DNA from: Clostridiales bacterium
GTDB taxonomy: Bacteria > Bacillota > Clostridia > Lachnospirales > CAG-274
Assembly: GCA_021202835.1 (NCBI GenBank)
Contig: JAJQCI010000131.1
Span: 1 to 19,774 of the forward strand
Length of the DNA stretch: 19,774 bases
Direction: 5' to 3'
The notes under the pieces were generated by a model. That model saw only the letters and a list, made by a program, of their open reading frames with translations. It was not told the origin of the DNA and did not search any database. This document shows, piece after piece, positions 7,702-15,046 of the stretch (positions within the stretch are counted from its first letter, which is position 1; each line of letters begins with the position of its first letter). Position numbers and translations under genes: made by a program.

Positions 7702-8372
7702 TTTATCTTCTCCAGTCCGTATTCGTGATTCTCCGTTTCATTTATTTTTATATCGGCGTTAAGATAAGCCAGTTTTTTGCTGAGATAGGATATGTAAATA
7801 TGGGCTATTGTTTCAGGCGCCTCACTGTCGTCCTTCCAAAGCCTTTCTTTAAACCTTTCGGCCGATATACGGCTTTTGGGGTTTGTCATCATGATTTCAA
7901 GCATGCCGAACTCCTTGTTTGAAAGGCGAAGCCCTCCCGTCGGGGTTGAAAGCTCAAATGTTTCTCTGTTTATTGTTACGTTTCCGAAGCTTAATTTGGG
8001 GTGGTTTTGGAACGTATTTGCCCGGGTGATGGCCTGAAGCCTTGCCATAAGCTCCCTTGAGTTAAAGGGCTTTGTTAAATAGTCGTTTGCCCCGGCCTCC
8101 AGCCCGGTAACCTTGTCGTCAATCTCCGACTTTGCCGTAAGCATAAGCACGGGGGTCAAATTTCCCTTTTCTCTTATATTTTTAAGAACGGTAATGCCGT
8201 CGGCCTTAGGCATCATTATGTCTAAAACAACGGCATCGTAGCTGTCGGCTTCCATATGCTCCATAGCTTCTTCACCGTCAAAAGCCGTGTCTACGGTGCA
8301 GCCGTTTCGTGTTAAAATAGCGCTTAATGCCCTTGATAATGATTTTTCGTCTTCCGCAAGTAATATATTCAT
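7698..8372 (-). CDS. OmpR/PhoB-family response regulator
   Basis: This 224-residue DNA-binding response regulator has a receiver domain (about 1-115), with acidic E7 and D8, phosphoacceptor D51 (VVLDIMMP), T79 and K101 (KPF). A C-terminal winged-helix effector domain (about 125-224) follows. I start it at 8372 (MNILLAEDEK), where GGGAGG lies just upstream, rather than at an upstream in-frame ATG at 8438 that would add 22 residues not found in the family. It overlaps the downstream kinase gene by four bases. Its targets are unknown; it could control its own operon, including the alarmone synthetase, through the palindrome at 8435-8449. Confidence 0.93.
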   Translation of the reverse strand: MNILLAEDEKSLSRALSAILTRNGCTVDTAFDGEEAMEHMEADSYDAVVLDIMMPKADGITVLKNIREKGNLTPVLMLTAKSEIDDKVTGLEAGANDYLTKPFNSRELMARLQAITRANTFQNHPKLSFGNVTINRETFELSTPTGGLRLSNKEFGMLEIMMTNPKSRISAERFKERLWKDDSEAPETIAHIYISYLSKKLAYLNADIKINETENHEYGLEKIK

Positions 8373-8412
8373 TTTAACCTCCCGATGATGTTTTGTCTTT
8401 TTCGTTATGTGT

Positions 8413-8449
8413 ATTGTAGCATACATTTTATTACACAAATATTATTTGT
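8413..8449 (-). promoter_or_regulatory. promoter with palindromic operator candidate for the two-component operon
   Basis: On the minus strand an extended -10, TGC followed by TACAAT (8421 down to 8413), lies 41 nt upstream of the regulator start. The expected -35 position has no good TTGACA match and is instead covered by a perfect 15-bp palindrome, ACAAATA-T-TATTTGT (8435-8449). A promoter with a poor -35 and a palindrome at that place is typical of activator-dependent control. That use is inference. Confidence 0.5.
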
Positions 8450-8493
8450 TCCTTAGAAAATTCTGAAAATTTTCAAATAATTTATGAGACAGG

Positions 8494-10035
8494 CTACATT
8501 ATCCGGCGGTTTTTTAAAACAGGGCTTAAAAGGGCGGTTACATCGGATTTTTTGACAGCCCCTGTTAATATAAGAAGAGCGGTGAAGCTTATTCCTATAA
8601 AAAGGCAAAGCGCAATTGTTTGAAGCGGCGGCGCAAGAGGCAGAACCGCTGTTTCTTTAAGCTTAAGGCATATAAGACAGGGAAGGGCGGCCGACAGCAG
8701 GGGCTTAAGCAAATAATCCGAAAGGCTGAGAGACAAAGCCGTATTCTTGTTTACCCTGTAAAGATTTAAGGCCGAGGTGAGAACAAGGGCGGCAAGAGAG
8801 CCGAATATATAGCCGTATATACCCAAACGGGGAACAGCAAACCATACAAAGGCGAGACAGATAAGAGAACCGGCAAGGCCGTTTGTAAATATTGATATTT
8901 GTTCCCCCATGCCGTTTAATATTCCCGTCAGCATAACGTTCAGATACATACAGGGGCAGAGAAACCCCAGCATAAAAAGCATATCCCCTACGGAAGAATT
9001 TCCGTAAATTAATGAACTTATTTCATCTGACAGAGTTAAAAATAAGCCGGCCGCCCCAAAGCCTGTTATTGAAGCAAACAGAACGGATTTTTCCGCCGCT
9101 GCCTTTACGGCACGGCTGTTTTTTGAAGCACAGCTTTCGGAAATGGCCGGAACAACGGTTATCGAAACGGCCGTTAAAAAAGACGAAGGAAACATTATAA
9201 GAGGCATAGCCATTCCCGACAGCCTGCCGAATTCGCTTACTGCGTCGGTTTTTGAAAGGCCGTAAAGCTGAAGTCTAAGGGGAATCAGTATGTTTTCCGC
9301 TGCGGAAAGAAGAGAGGAAACAAGGCGGTTAAGCGTGAGAGGAATAACCATAGCCAAAATAAGGCCGCAGGCCGAAACAAGCCCTCCGGTTTTATTATAC
9401 CTATGGCCTTTGGGCTTCGAAAGCAGACTTAAAAATATGTAACAGCCGGAAACAATCTCACCTACACACATTCCGGTTACTGCGGCGGCGCAGGCATATT
9501 CTATTCCCTTCGGTATCAGCAGGTTTCCTATAAGAAATATAACCGTCATTCTTGTTATCTGTTCCACAACCTGACTGACCGCCGGCGGCAGAGAATTCTG
9601 CATTCCGAAAAAATATCCCCTTATGCACGAACCCAGAGCCATAAAGGGAAAACAGAAGCATATTAATTTAAGTGAAAGCGCCGTCCTTATGTCTTTTAAA
9701 ATGTTTTGGGCTATAAAATCTGAGTTAAAATAAACGGCGGCCCCTAATATAAAGCCCGTGCTTACGGAAAGCAGGGCGGAAAGCCTTAAAATAAGAACGG
9801 GATTTCGTCCGGCTGCCTTTTCCGAGGCTGTCAGCTTTGAAATAACGGTTGAAAAACCCGAGGAGGATATGCTCCAAACAAGCATATAAACGGGAACGAT
9901 AAGCTGATAAAGCCCCATACCCTCGGCGCCTATAAGCTCCGCCATATAAACTCTGTAGAAAAAGCCTATAAGCCTTGTAATTATGTTTGCTCCCGTTAAA
10001 ATAAAAGCTCCTTTTATAATCTTTCCCTTTTCCAA
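8494..10035 (-). CDS. spoVB: SpoVB-like polysaccharide/lipid flippase (MOP superfamily)
   Basis: This 513-residue integral membrane protein has about 14 hydrophobic segments and the N-terminal signature of the SpoVB/Wzx group of the MOP exporter superfamily (GAFILTGANIITRLIGFFYR..., then GAEGMGLYQLI). SpoVB family members are thought to flip lipid-linked cell-wall precursors and are needed for spore cortex formation in Bacillus. Another flippase role in vegetative wall or polysaccharide synthesis is possible. The start is a TTG codon at 10035, preceded by an imperfect site (AGGGGCGGTGA); the only in-frame upstream space before a stop contains no ATG or GTG. It reads toward the two-component operon, with 121 nt between, and no convincing terminator follows it. 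Gene name is by family resemblance. Confidence 0.85.
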   Translation of the reverse strand: MEKGKIIKGAFILTGANIITRLIGFFYRVYMAELIGAEGMGLYQLIVPVYMLVWSISSSGFSTVISKLTASEKAAGRNPVLILRLSALLSVSTGFILGAAVYFNSDFIAQNILKDIRTALSLKLICFCFPFMALGSCIRGYFFGMQNSLPPAVSQVVEQITRMTVIFLIGNLLIPKGIEYACAAAVTGMCVGEIVSGCYIFLSLLSKPKGHRYNKTGGLVSACGLILAMVIPLTLNRLVSSLLSAAENILIPLRLQLYGLSKTDAVSEFGRLSGMAMPLIMFPSSFLTAVSITVVPAISESCASKNSRAVKAAAEKSVLFASITGFGAAGLFLTLSDEISSLIYGNSSVGDMLFMLGFLCPCMYLNVMLTGILNGMGEQISIFTNGLAGSLICLAFVWFAVPRLGIYGYIFGSLAALVLTSALNLYRVNKNTALSLSLSDYLLKPLLSAALPCLICLKLKETAVLPLAPPLQTIALCLFIGISFTALLILTGAVKKSDVTALLSPVLKNRRIM

Positions 10036-10292
10036 AGCTTCACCGCCCCTTTGCCGCCTGTTCTTAATAATAAATCATATGAGCCCGGCTCGGCAAAATT
10101 GCAATAATAATAAAACAGTGATTTTAAACGAGGCTTAATAAAGTAAGGAAACCGGCGTCTTTATAGCTTCTTCATACCATGAAAACCACAGACAATCTTA
10201 ACAAAAAATCAAAAGGCTTACCCTAAAAGACACTGAGCTGAGCACTGAAACAAAAACCGAAGCAAAAAAATCACGCAAATGTGAAAAAAGTC
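10036..10292. other. divergent intergenic region between spoVB and the rpsF promoter
   Basis: The whole gap to rpsF is 398 nt; the right part is described separately. In the left part, a weak minus-strand promoter candidate for spoVB is TTGCAA (10099-10104) with TATGAT (minus strand, 10079-10074) separated by 19 nt. I found no clear SigE-type sporulation promoter. A GC-rich palindrome GAGCC-C-GGCTC (10081-10091) lies between the two boxes. Between 10105 and 10292 I see nothing that can be supported as a gene. Confidence 0.35.
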
Positions 10293-10321
10293 TTGCATTT
10301 ATTATTTTGGTGTGATAAAAT
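10293..10321 (+). promoter_or_regulatory. SigA-type promoter of rpsF-ssb-rpsR
   Basis: TTGCAT (10293-10298) and TAAAAT (10316-10321) are separated by exactly 17 bp, and TGA directly before the -10 makes it an extended -10. Transcription would start near 10328, leaving a leader of about 105 nt before rpsF. Confidence 0.75.
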
Positions 10322-10332
10322 ATGTATTCATA

Positions 10333-10413
10333 GCGGAAATAACTTCCGCACATAAGCATCAGACTTGTTTTGATGTGCCTTGTTCTCTCTTTAAAGTGAG
10401 AGGGCCGAAGTCC
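10333..10413 (+). promoter_or_regulatory. structured rpsF leader, candidate S6:S18 autoregulatory element
   Basis: The leader can form GCGGAA/TTCCGC (10333-10338 with 10344-10349), and a second hairpin GCACAT/ATGTGC (10348-10353 with 10373-10378). A third stem pairs GTTCTCTC (10382-10389) with GAGAGGGC (10398-10405), with CTT (10379-10381) able to pair with AAG (10408-10410) beyond a bulged CG or CCG. A helix with a conserved CCG on its 3' side in the rpsF leader is the described target of the S6:S18 complex, which represses its own mRNA. The match is by eye, and the first two hairpins share two bases, so they may be alternatives. Confidence 0.5.
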
Positions 10414-10433
10414 AAAAGGAGGTGTAAGTAAAG

Positions 10434-10721
10434 ATGAACAAATATGAACTTTGTGTAGTTTATAATCCGTCATTGGAGGAAGAAGCATATGCTAGTGCTC
10501 AGGCAGGTGTTCAGGCTTTAATCGAACGTTTCGGCGGTACTGTTGAAAAGGTTGACGATTGGGGCAAGAAGAGACTTGCTTACGAAATTCAGAAACTCAG
10601 AGAAGGCATCTACAATTTCGTTACCTTTACGGGTGAGCCCAAAACTCCCATCGAGGTTGAAAAGCGTATGAGAATTATGGATAATGTTCTTCGTTACCTT
10701 ATTACTAAGGTTGAAGAATAA
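10434..10721 (+). CDS. rpsF: 30S ribosomal protein S6
   Basis: This 95-residue protein is ribosomal protein S6, which binds the central domain of 16S rRNA together with S18. The sequence runs from MNKYELCVVYNPSLEEEA through the conserved VDDWGKKRLAYEI and GIYNFVTF segments to NVLRYLITKVEE. Length is normal. AAGGAGGTG at 10416-10424 gives a near-perfect ribosome binding site. It heads the classic rpsF-ssb-rpsR operon, 18 nt before ssb. Confidence 0.97.
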   Translation: MNKYELCVVYNPSLEEEAYASAQAGVQALIERFGGTVEKVDDWGKKRLAYEIQKLREGIYNFVTFTGEPKTPIEVEKRMRIMDNVLRYLITKVEE

Positions 10722-10739
10722 TCAAAGGGGCGTTTTATA

Positions 10740-11192
10740 ATGAATAAAATTTTACTTGTAGGTCGTTTTACTCGTGACCCCGAAACAAGATATTCCCAGT
10801 CGGCTGAGCCTCTTGCAATAGCAAGATTTTCAATAGCCGTAAACCGCCGCTTTAAGCGTGACGGCGAGGCTGACGCAGATTTTATAAACTGTGTGGCTTT
10901 CGGCAAGACAGGGGAGTTTATCCAGAGATATTTCGTTAAAGGTATGTCTATAGGTATTACGGGCAGGCTTCAGGTCAGAAATTGGGAAGACAGTCAGGGC
11001 CAGAGAAGAACCACAACCGAGGTTGTGGTGGAGGAGGCCGAGTTTGTTGAAAGAAAGGCTGCAAACAACAGCTACAGAGACAACAATACCTTTGCTCCGG
11101 CGCCCCAGCCTAAGACCAATTCTTACAGCGGAAATGACGACGGCTTCTATCAGGTTGAAGACAGTGTTGATCCCGATGACCTGCCGTTCTGA
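10740..11192 (+). CDS. ssb: single-stranded DNA-binding protein
   Basis: This 150-residue protein is SSB, which coats single-stranded DNA in replication and repair. An OB fold (about 1-105) begins MNKILLVGRFTRDPETRY and includes the NCVAFGKTGEFI and GRLQVRNWED segments. A disordered Asn/Pro/Gln-rich linker follows, and the acidic tip DPDDLPF is the docking site for partner proteins, including helicases and RecO/PriA. Length is slightly short but within the Firmicute range. It lies between rpsF and rpsR, 18 nt after the rpsF stop with AAAGGGG as its binding site. Confidence 0.97.
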   Translation: MNKILLVGRFTRDPETRYSQSAEPLAIARFSIAVNRRFKRDGEADADFINCVAFGKTGEFIQRYFVKGMSIGITGRLQVRNWEDSQGQRRTTTEVVVEEAEFVERKAANNSYRDNNTFAPAPQPKTNSYSGNDDGFYQVEDSVDPDDLPF

Positions 11193-11224
11193 TTTTTTAG
11201 TCTAATGAAGGAGGATATTGCGCA

Positions 11225-11455
11225 ATGATTAATAAAAGATGTGGCAGAAGAAAAAAGCGTGTCTGCGCATTCTGTGCAGAAAACTGCAATCATATCGACT
11301 ATAAGGACACAGCAAGACTCAGAAAGTTTGTTTCCGAAAGAGGTAAGATTCTTCCCAGAAGAATCACCGGAAACTGCGCTAAACATCAGAGAGTTTTGAC
11401 AGTAGCTGTTAAAAGAGCAAGACACGTTGCGCTTTTACCTTATGTTGCTGAGTAA
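11225..11455 (+). CDS. rpsR: 30S ribosomal protein S18, Zn-ribbon form
   Basis: This 76-residue protein is S18, the 16S rRNA-binding partner of S6. It has the family core IDYKDTARLRKFVSERGKIL, then PRRITGNCAKHQR and a basic C-terminal KRARHVALLPY. C14 and C17 (CAFC), C50 and nearby C21 or H53 could bind zinc, so it appears to be the Cys-containing (C+) form. AAGGAGG at 11208-11214 supports the start. It ends the operon, 16 nt before a strong terminator hairpin. Confidence 0.96.
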   Translation: MINKRCGRRKKRVCAFCAENCNHIDYKDTARLRKFVSERGKILPRRITGNCAKHQRVLTVAVKRARHVALLPYVAE

Positions 11456-11471
11456 CATAAAAAAGATACAC

Positions 11472-11497
11472 AAGGGCGTGATTTACACGCCCTTTTT
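11472..11497 (+). terminator. intrinsic terminator of rpsF-ssb-rpsR
   Basis: A perfect 9-bp stem, AAGGGCGTG (11472-11480) with CACGCCCTT (11486-11494), has a 5-nt loop and runs into TTTTT (11493-11497). It lies 16 nt after the rpsR stop. Confidence 0.9.
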
Positions 11498-11577
11498 AAT
11501 TTGCCTCATAGCTTCAAAACTATGATATTATATAACCTATTGTGTCTAGGCTATATCTTTAAACCGTTTGTTTGGGT

Positions 11578-11606
11578 TTGACCCATTCAATATATATTAA
11601 TATAAA
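11578..11606 (+). promoter_or_regulatory. SigA-type promoter of the liv operon
   Basis: TTGACC (11578-11583) and TATAAA (11601-11606) are spaced by exactly 17 bp, placing the start near 11613 and leaving a short leader with AAGGAGG at 11624-11630. A second, weaker candidate lies upstream: an extended -10 TGA-TATTAT at 11523-11531 with TTGCCT at 11501-11506, spacing 19. If that were used, the leader would be about 100 nt. Confidence 0.75.
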
Positions 11607-11638
11607 TCTTCAAAACATTAATTAAGGAGGAAATTATC

Positions 11639-12856
11639 ATGAAGAAAGCACTTGCATTAACTCTCAGCGCAGTCTTGACAGCGAGCCTTGCTCTTTCAGG
11701 CTGCGGCGGAAGCGGAAGCGAAGCAGAAACAACAGACGATTCCACAGCGGAAGCAACAGAGGCAGACGCCTCGAGCTCAGACAACGTTATTAAGATTGGT
11801 GTTCTTGAACCCATCACAGGCTCATATGCAGCCGGCGGCGCAATCGAAATCGAAGGTATCGAGATTGCCCATGACGAAAGACCTACAGTTACTCTTGACG
11901 GCACAGAGTACACAGTCGAACTCGTTCAGGCAGACAACAAGTCAGATAAGGTTGAATCAGCTACAGCTGCTCAGAGACTTATCGAAAACGACAACGTAAC
12001 AGCTATTATAGGTTCTTATTCATCAGTTCCTTCAGTAGGCGCAAGCGAAGCCATTAAAGAAGGCGAAACACCTGCAGTAGGCGTTTCCTGTACAAACCCC
12101 CTTGTTACAGAGGGCAACGACTGGTATTTCAGAGTTTGCTTCATCGACCCCTATCAGGGCACTGTAATGGCTCACTATGCATATGAAGAACTTGGCGCAA
12201 AGACAGTAGGCGTAGCTTATGACGTAGCTTCAGACTATTCAACAGGCCTTGCTCAGTATTTCATGGAGGAATTCAAGGCTCTTACAGGCGATGACGCTTC
12301 TATCATCGAGGCTACATATCAGACAGGTGACCAGGACTTCTCAGCTCAGATTACAAACCTTGCAGCTGCTGAACCCGACTGTTTCTTCGTACCCGGCAAC
12401 TACACAGAGTGTGCTCTTTTAATCAAACAGGCCCGTCAGCTTGGTGTTGAGCTTCCTATGTTAGGCGGCGACACATGGGAAATCAATGACTTCCTTGAAG
12501 TAGGCGGAAGCGAGGTTGAAGGCGTTGTATTCTCAACATTCTTCGATTCAAACGCTGAGCTTTCCTCAAAGACAGGTGAATTCGTTGCTAACTACAGAGA
12601 AGCTAACGGAACAGAGCCTGCAGGCGTAACAGCTCTTGCTTATGACGCTTATATGCTTATCTGTGACGCTTTGGAAAGCTGCGGTTCTACAGACAGAGCC
12701 ACATTAAGAGATGCTATTGCGGCTTCAGAATATGACGGCGTAACAGGTCTTACAGCTTTCGACGAAAACGGCGATCCTTCAAAGCCTGCAGTTATCAAGA
12801 TTGTTAACACAGCAGACCAGACATTCGATTACGTTACTACAATTTCTGTAGAGTAA
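11639..12856 (+). CDS. livK: branched-chain amino acid ABC transporter substrate-binding lipoprotein (LivK-like)
   Basis: This 405-residue protein is the extracellular receptor of the liv transporter. It has a lipoprotein signal peptide with lipobox LSGC and lipidated C22, a Ser/Glu/Asp/Thr-rich linker (about 25-48), and a type I periplasmic-binding-protein fold beginning IKIGVLEPITGSYAAGG, with the IIGSYSS and GDQDFSAQITNL segments typical of the Leu/Ile/Val-binding family. Exact ligand (leucine, isoleucine, valine, or another amino acid or amide) cannot be told. It heads livKHMGF. Its codons differ from the permease genes: ATA for Ile is rare and Phe and Asn mostly end in C, which fits high expression. 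A stable hairpin after its stop could keep receptor levels above those of the permease. Confidence 0.92.
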   Translation: MKKALALTLSAVLTASLALSGCGGSGSEAETTDDSTAEATEADASSSDNVIKIGVLEPITGSYAAGGAIEIEGIEIAHDERPTVTLDGTEYTVELVQADNKSDKVESATAAQRLIENDNVTAIIGSYSSVPSVGASEAIKEGETPAVGVSCTNPLVTEGNDWYFRVCFIDPYQGTVMAHYAYEELGAKTVGVAYDVASDYSTGLAQYFMEEFKALTGDDASIIEATYQTGDQDFSAQITNLAAAEPDCFFVPGNYTECALLIKQARQLGVELPMLGGDTWEINDFLEVGGSEVEGVVFSTFFDSNAELSSKTGEFVANYREANGTEPAGVTALAYDAYMLICDALESCGSTDRATLRDAIAASEYDGVTGLTAFDENGDPSKPAVIKIVNTADQTFDYVTTISVE

Positions 12857-13045
12857 TTCGATATAACACGAAATTTTCCGGCCGGGGCGGAAGCTTTGGT
12901 TTCTGCCCCACCGATTTTTCGGATAATGGTTTTTTCAGACAGTACGGCTTTACGGCATTAAACCGCTGAAGCCTCGGAAGACTGTGTGAAATCACCGTTA
13001 TCCCTGCGGCGGATGTTCCTCCGCCTTTAAGAAAGGATGAATTAT
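12857..13045 (+). other. highly structured livK-livH intergenic region
   Basis: This 189-nt gap has several pairings. First, GGGGCGGAA (12884-12892) pairs with TTCTGCCCC (12901-12909). Second, GGATAATGG (12921-12929) pairs with CCGTTATCC (12995-13003), nine pairs with one G-U, enclosing a nested hairpin ACAGT/ACTGT, GGCTT/AAGCC, CGG/CCG (12939-12985). Third, GGCGGA (13008-13013) pairs with TCCGCC (13020-13025), just before the livH ribosome binding site. The first hairpin is not directly followed by a T-run. It may be an mRNA stabiliser, partial terminator or regulatory element; no known family is recognised. Confidence 0.55.
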
Positions 13046-13957
13046 ATGATAGTTATGCCAACACTGGCTGTTTTTTTACAGCAGTTCTGCAACGCTTTGC
13101 TTCTGGGCAGTCTCTTTGCCCTTGTTTCGGTAGGCTACACTATGGTTTACGGTATATTAAGGCTTATAAACTTTGCCCACTGTGACATTTTTATGATGGC
13201 TATGTATATAGCCTATAATCTTATTGCCGTTGCCCTTTTGCCCTGGTATGTGGCTTTTATTATCGTAATTATTGCTACTGCCCTTTTGGGAATCGTAGTT
13301 GAAAAGGTGGCCTATGCTCCCTTGAGAAAGCAGAACGCCCCCAAGATATCAATGCTTATATCGGCTATAGGTGTTTCCTATTTCCTTGAAAATTTGGCGA
13401 CGGTTGTTTTCACAGGCCGCCCCAAAACCTTCCCTCAGATTGACCTTTTTGTAGCCGGTCTTACAATAGGCCCCGTTAAAACACTGAGACTTTGTATAAT
13501 TGTTCCCGTTGTTACGGCGGTTATAATGGTTCTTCTTCTTCTCCTTATAAACCATACAAAAAGCGGTATGGCAATGAGAGCTATTTCAAAGGACCTTGAC
13601 ACTTCTAAGCTTATGGGTATAAACGTAAACAAAACTATTTCATTTACCTTCGGCGTAGGCTCAGCCATTGCCGCTGTGGGCGCTATTCTTTGGGGACTTA
13701 AATATAACCAGATTACCCCCACACTGGGAATTATGCCCGGTTTTAAGTGCTTTATTGCAGCCGTTATTGGCGGAATAGGCAACGTTAAGGGGGCCGTTAT
13801 TGGCGGACTTCTTTTGGGCTTTATTGAAATTATGGCTGTTACGTTTATTCCCTCGCTGACAGGCTATAAAGATGTTTTCTCTTTCATTCTTCTTATAGTA
13901 ATTCTTCTTTATAAGCCCAACGGAATTCTCGGCGAAAAAATTGCCGAAAAGGTTTAA
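13046..13957 (+). CDS. livH: branched-chain amino acid ABC transporter permease LivH
   Basis: This 303-residue integral membrane protein is one of the two permeases of the liv transporter. It has about eight hydrophobic segments, the N-terminal GSLFALVSVGYTMVYGILRLINFAH signature in part (near residues 20-45), and the cytoplasmic coupling motif GMAMRAISKD...LMGINV that contacts the ATPases. An in-frame ATG at 13037 exists, but it lies inside the ribosome binding site GAAAGGATG (13031-13039). The ATG at 13046 has proper spacing and is preferred; M at 13055 is a further possibility. It is 12 nt upstream of livM, whose AAGGAGG overlaps the livH stop. Confidence 0.93.
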   Translation: MIVMPTLAVFLQQFCNALLLGSLFALVSVGYTMVYGILRLINFAHCDIFMMAMYIAYNLIAVALLPWYVAFIIVIIATALLGIVVEKVAYAPLRKQNAPKISMLISAIGVSYFLENLATVVFTGRPKTFPQIDLFVAGLTIGPVKTLRLCIIVPVVTAVIMVLLLLLINHTKSGMAMRAISKDLDTSKLMGINVNKTISFTFGVGSAIAAVGAILWGLKYNQITPTLGIMPGFKCFIAAVIGGIGNVKGAVIGGLLLGFIEIMAVTFIPSLTGYKDVFSFILLIVILLYKPNGILGEKIAEKV

Positions 13958-13969
13958 GGAGGGATATTC

Positions 13970-15046
13970 ATGAAAAAATCTAAGCTTAACAATATTTTAT
14001 CGGCAATATCTCTTGTTATTCTGGTTGTTTTAATAGTAGGAATTCAGCAGTTCGGCCTGTTCGGCATAAATACATATGTTATAGGCGTTATAAAACTTTG
14101 TTGTATATACGCTATATGCGCACTTTCAATGAACATAGTAAACGGCCTTACCGGAATGTTTTCTCTCGGTCAGCCCGGATTTATGGCGCTGGGCGCATAC
14201 ACAACGGGCCTTCTTACCGTTTCCGCACAGGACAAAATAGAAATTTACAAAATAAAGCCCATAGTAGGCTGGCTCGCCAACCTTAACGCCCCATTTTTTA
14301 TAGCTTTAATAGCAGGCGGTATTGTGGCAGCCTTTGCGGCCTTCTTAATAGGCTTCCCCGTTCTTCGTCTCAAAGGCGACTATTTGGCTATAGCTTCTCT
14401 GGGTTTTTCGGAAATCATTCGTATTTTCATACAGAACGGCCAAAGTGTTACAAACGGAACAACCGGCCTTATAAGAATCCCCGGTCATGTTAATCTTTAT
14501 GTGGCCTTCGGCGCTCTGGCTCTTGTGGTTATATTTATGGTTCTTCTCATAAACTCAACCTACGGCAGAGCCTTTAAGGCAATAAGAGAGGACGAAATCG
14601 CCGCCGAGGCAATGGGCATAAACCTCTTTAAACACAAAATGTTTTCATTTATAATTTCCGGCTTTATAGCAGGTATAGGCGGCGGCCTTCTGGCTTCACA
14701 CTTAGGCGCAATAAGCCCCGATGTATTTAAATTTACGCTTGCTTATGAAATTCTTCTTATGGTTGTTTTAGGGGGTCAGGGCTCAATATCCGGCTCCATA
14801 GTAGGTGCCTTCATAGTAAGAGCCGCTTTGGAATGGCTCAGAATAGTAGACAACCCCATAAAGCTGGGCCCCATAAACTACCCGGGAATCTCCGGTATGA
14901 GAATGGTTGTTTTCTCGGTTGTTCTTATGTTTATAATTCTTTTCTGGTCCAGAGGTATTTTCGGCAGCGAAGAATTCTCCTTTGACAGAATTTTCAGATT
15001 CTTCAAAAGCAAAAAATCCGCAAGGGAGGGGAAAGTAAATGGCTGA
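13970..15046 (+). CDS. livM: branched-chain amino acid ABC transporter permease LivM
   Basis: This 358-residue protein is the second liv permease, forming the membrane channel with LivH. It has about nine hydrophobic segments, the conserved GLTGMFSLGQPGFMALGAY segment near residue 60-80, and the coupling helix AFKAIREDEIAAEAMGIN before a further membrane region. The C-terminal tail is short and basic. TAAGGAGGG directly upstream includes the livH stop, and the end overlaps livG by eight bases, so the operon is tightly coupled. Confidence 0.93.
   Translation: MKKSKLNNILSAISLVILVVLIVGIQQFGLFGINTYVIGVIKLCCIYAICALSMNIVNGLTGMFSLGQPGFMALGAYTTGLLTVSAQDKIEIYKIKPIVGWLANLNAPFFIALIAGGIVAAFAAFLIGFPVLRLKGDYLAIASLGFSEIIRIFIQNGQSVTNGTTGLIRIPGHVNLYVAFGALALVVIFMVLLINSTYGRAFKAIREDEIAAEAMGINLFKHKMFSFIISGFIAGIGGGLLASHLGAISPDVFKFTLAYEILLMVVLGGQGSISGSIVGAFIVRAALEWLRIVDNPIKLGPINYPGISGMRMVVFSVVLMFIILFWSRGIFGSEEFSFDRIFRFFKSKKSAREGKVNG

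Noticed and set aside
8456..8474. terminator of spoVB
   Set aside because: GAAAATT/AATTTTC can pair, but the 7-bp stem is entirely A-T rich apart from one pair and has no T-run after it on the minus strand.
10226..10248. palindromic ACTGAGC/GAGCACT-like sequence in the spoVB-rpsF gap
   Set aside because: The symmetry is imperfect and short, with no neighbouring element that would give it a role.
10198..10488. 96-codon minus-strand open frame across the rpsF leader
   Set aside because: It overlaps the rpsF promoter, leader and first codons on the opposite strand and resembles no family; chance frame.
11587..11913. 108-codon minus-strand open frame at the start of livK
   Set aside because: Antisense shadow of the Ser/Glu/Ala-rich livK linker with low-complexity composition.
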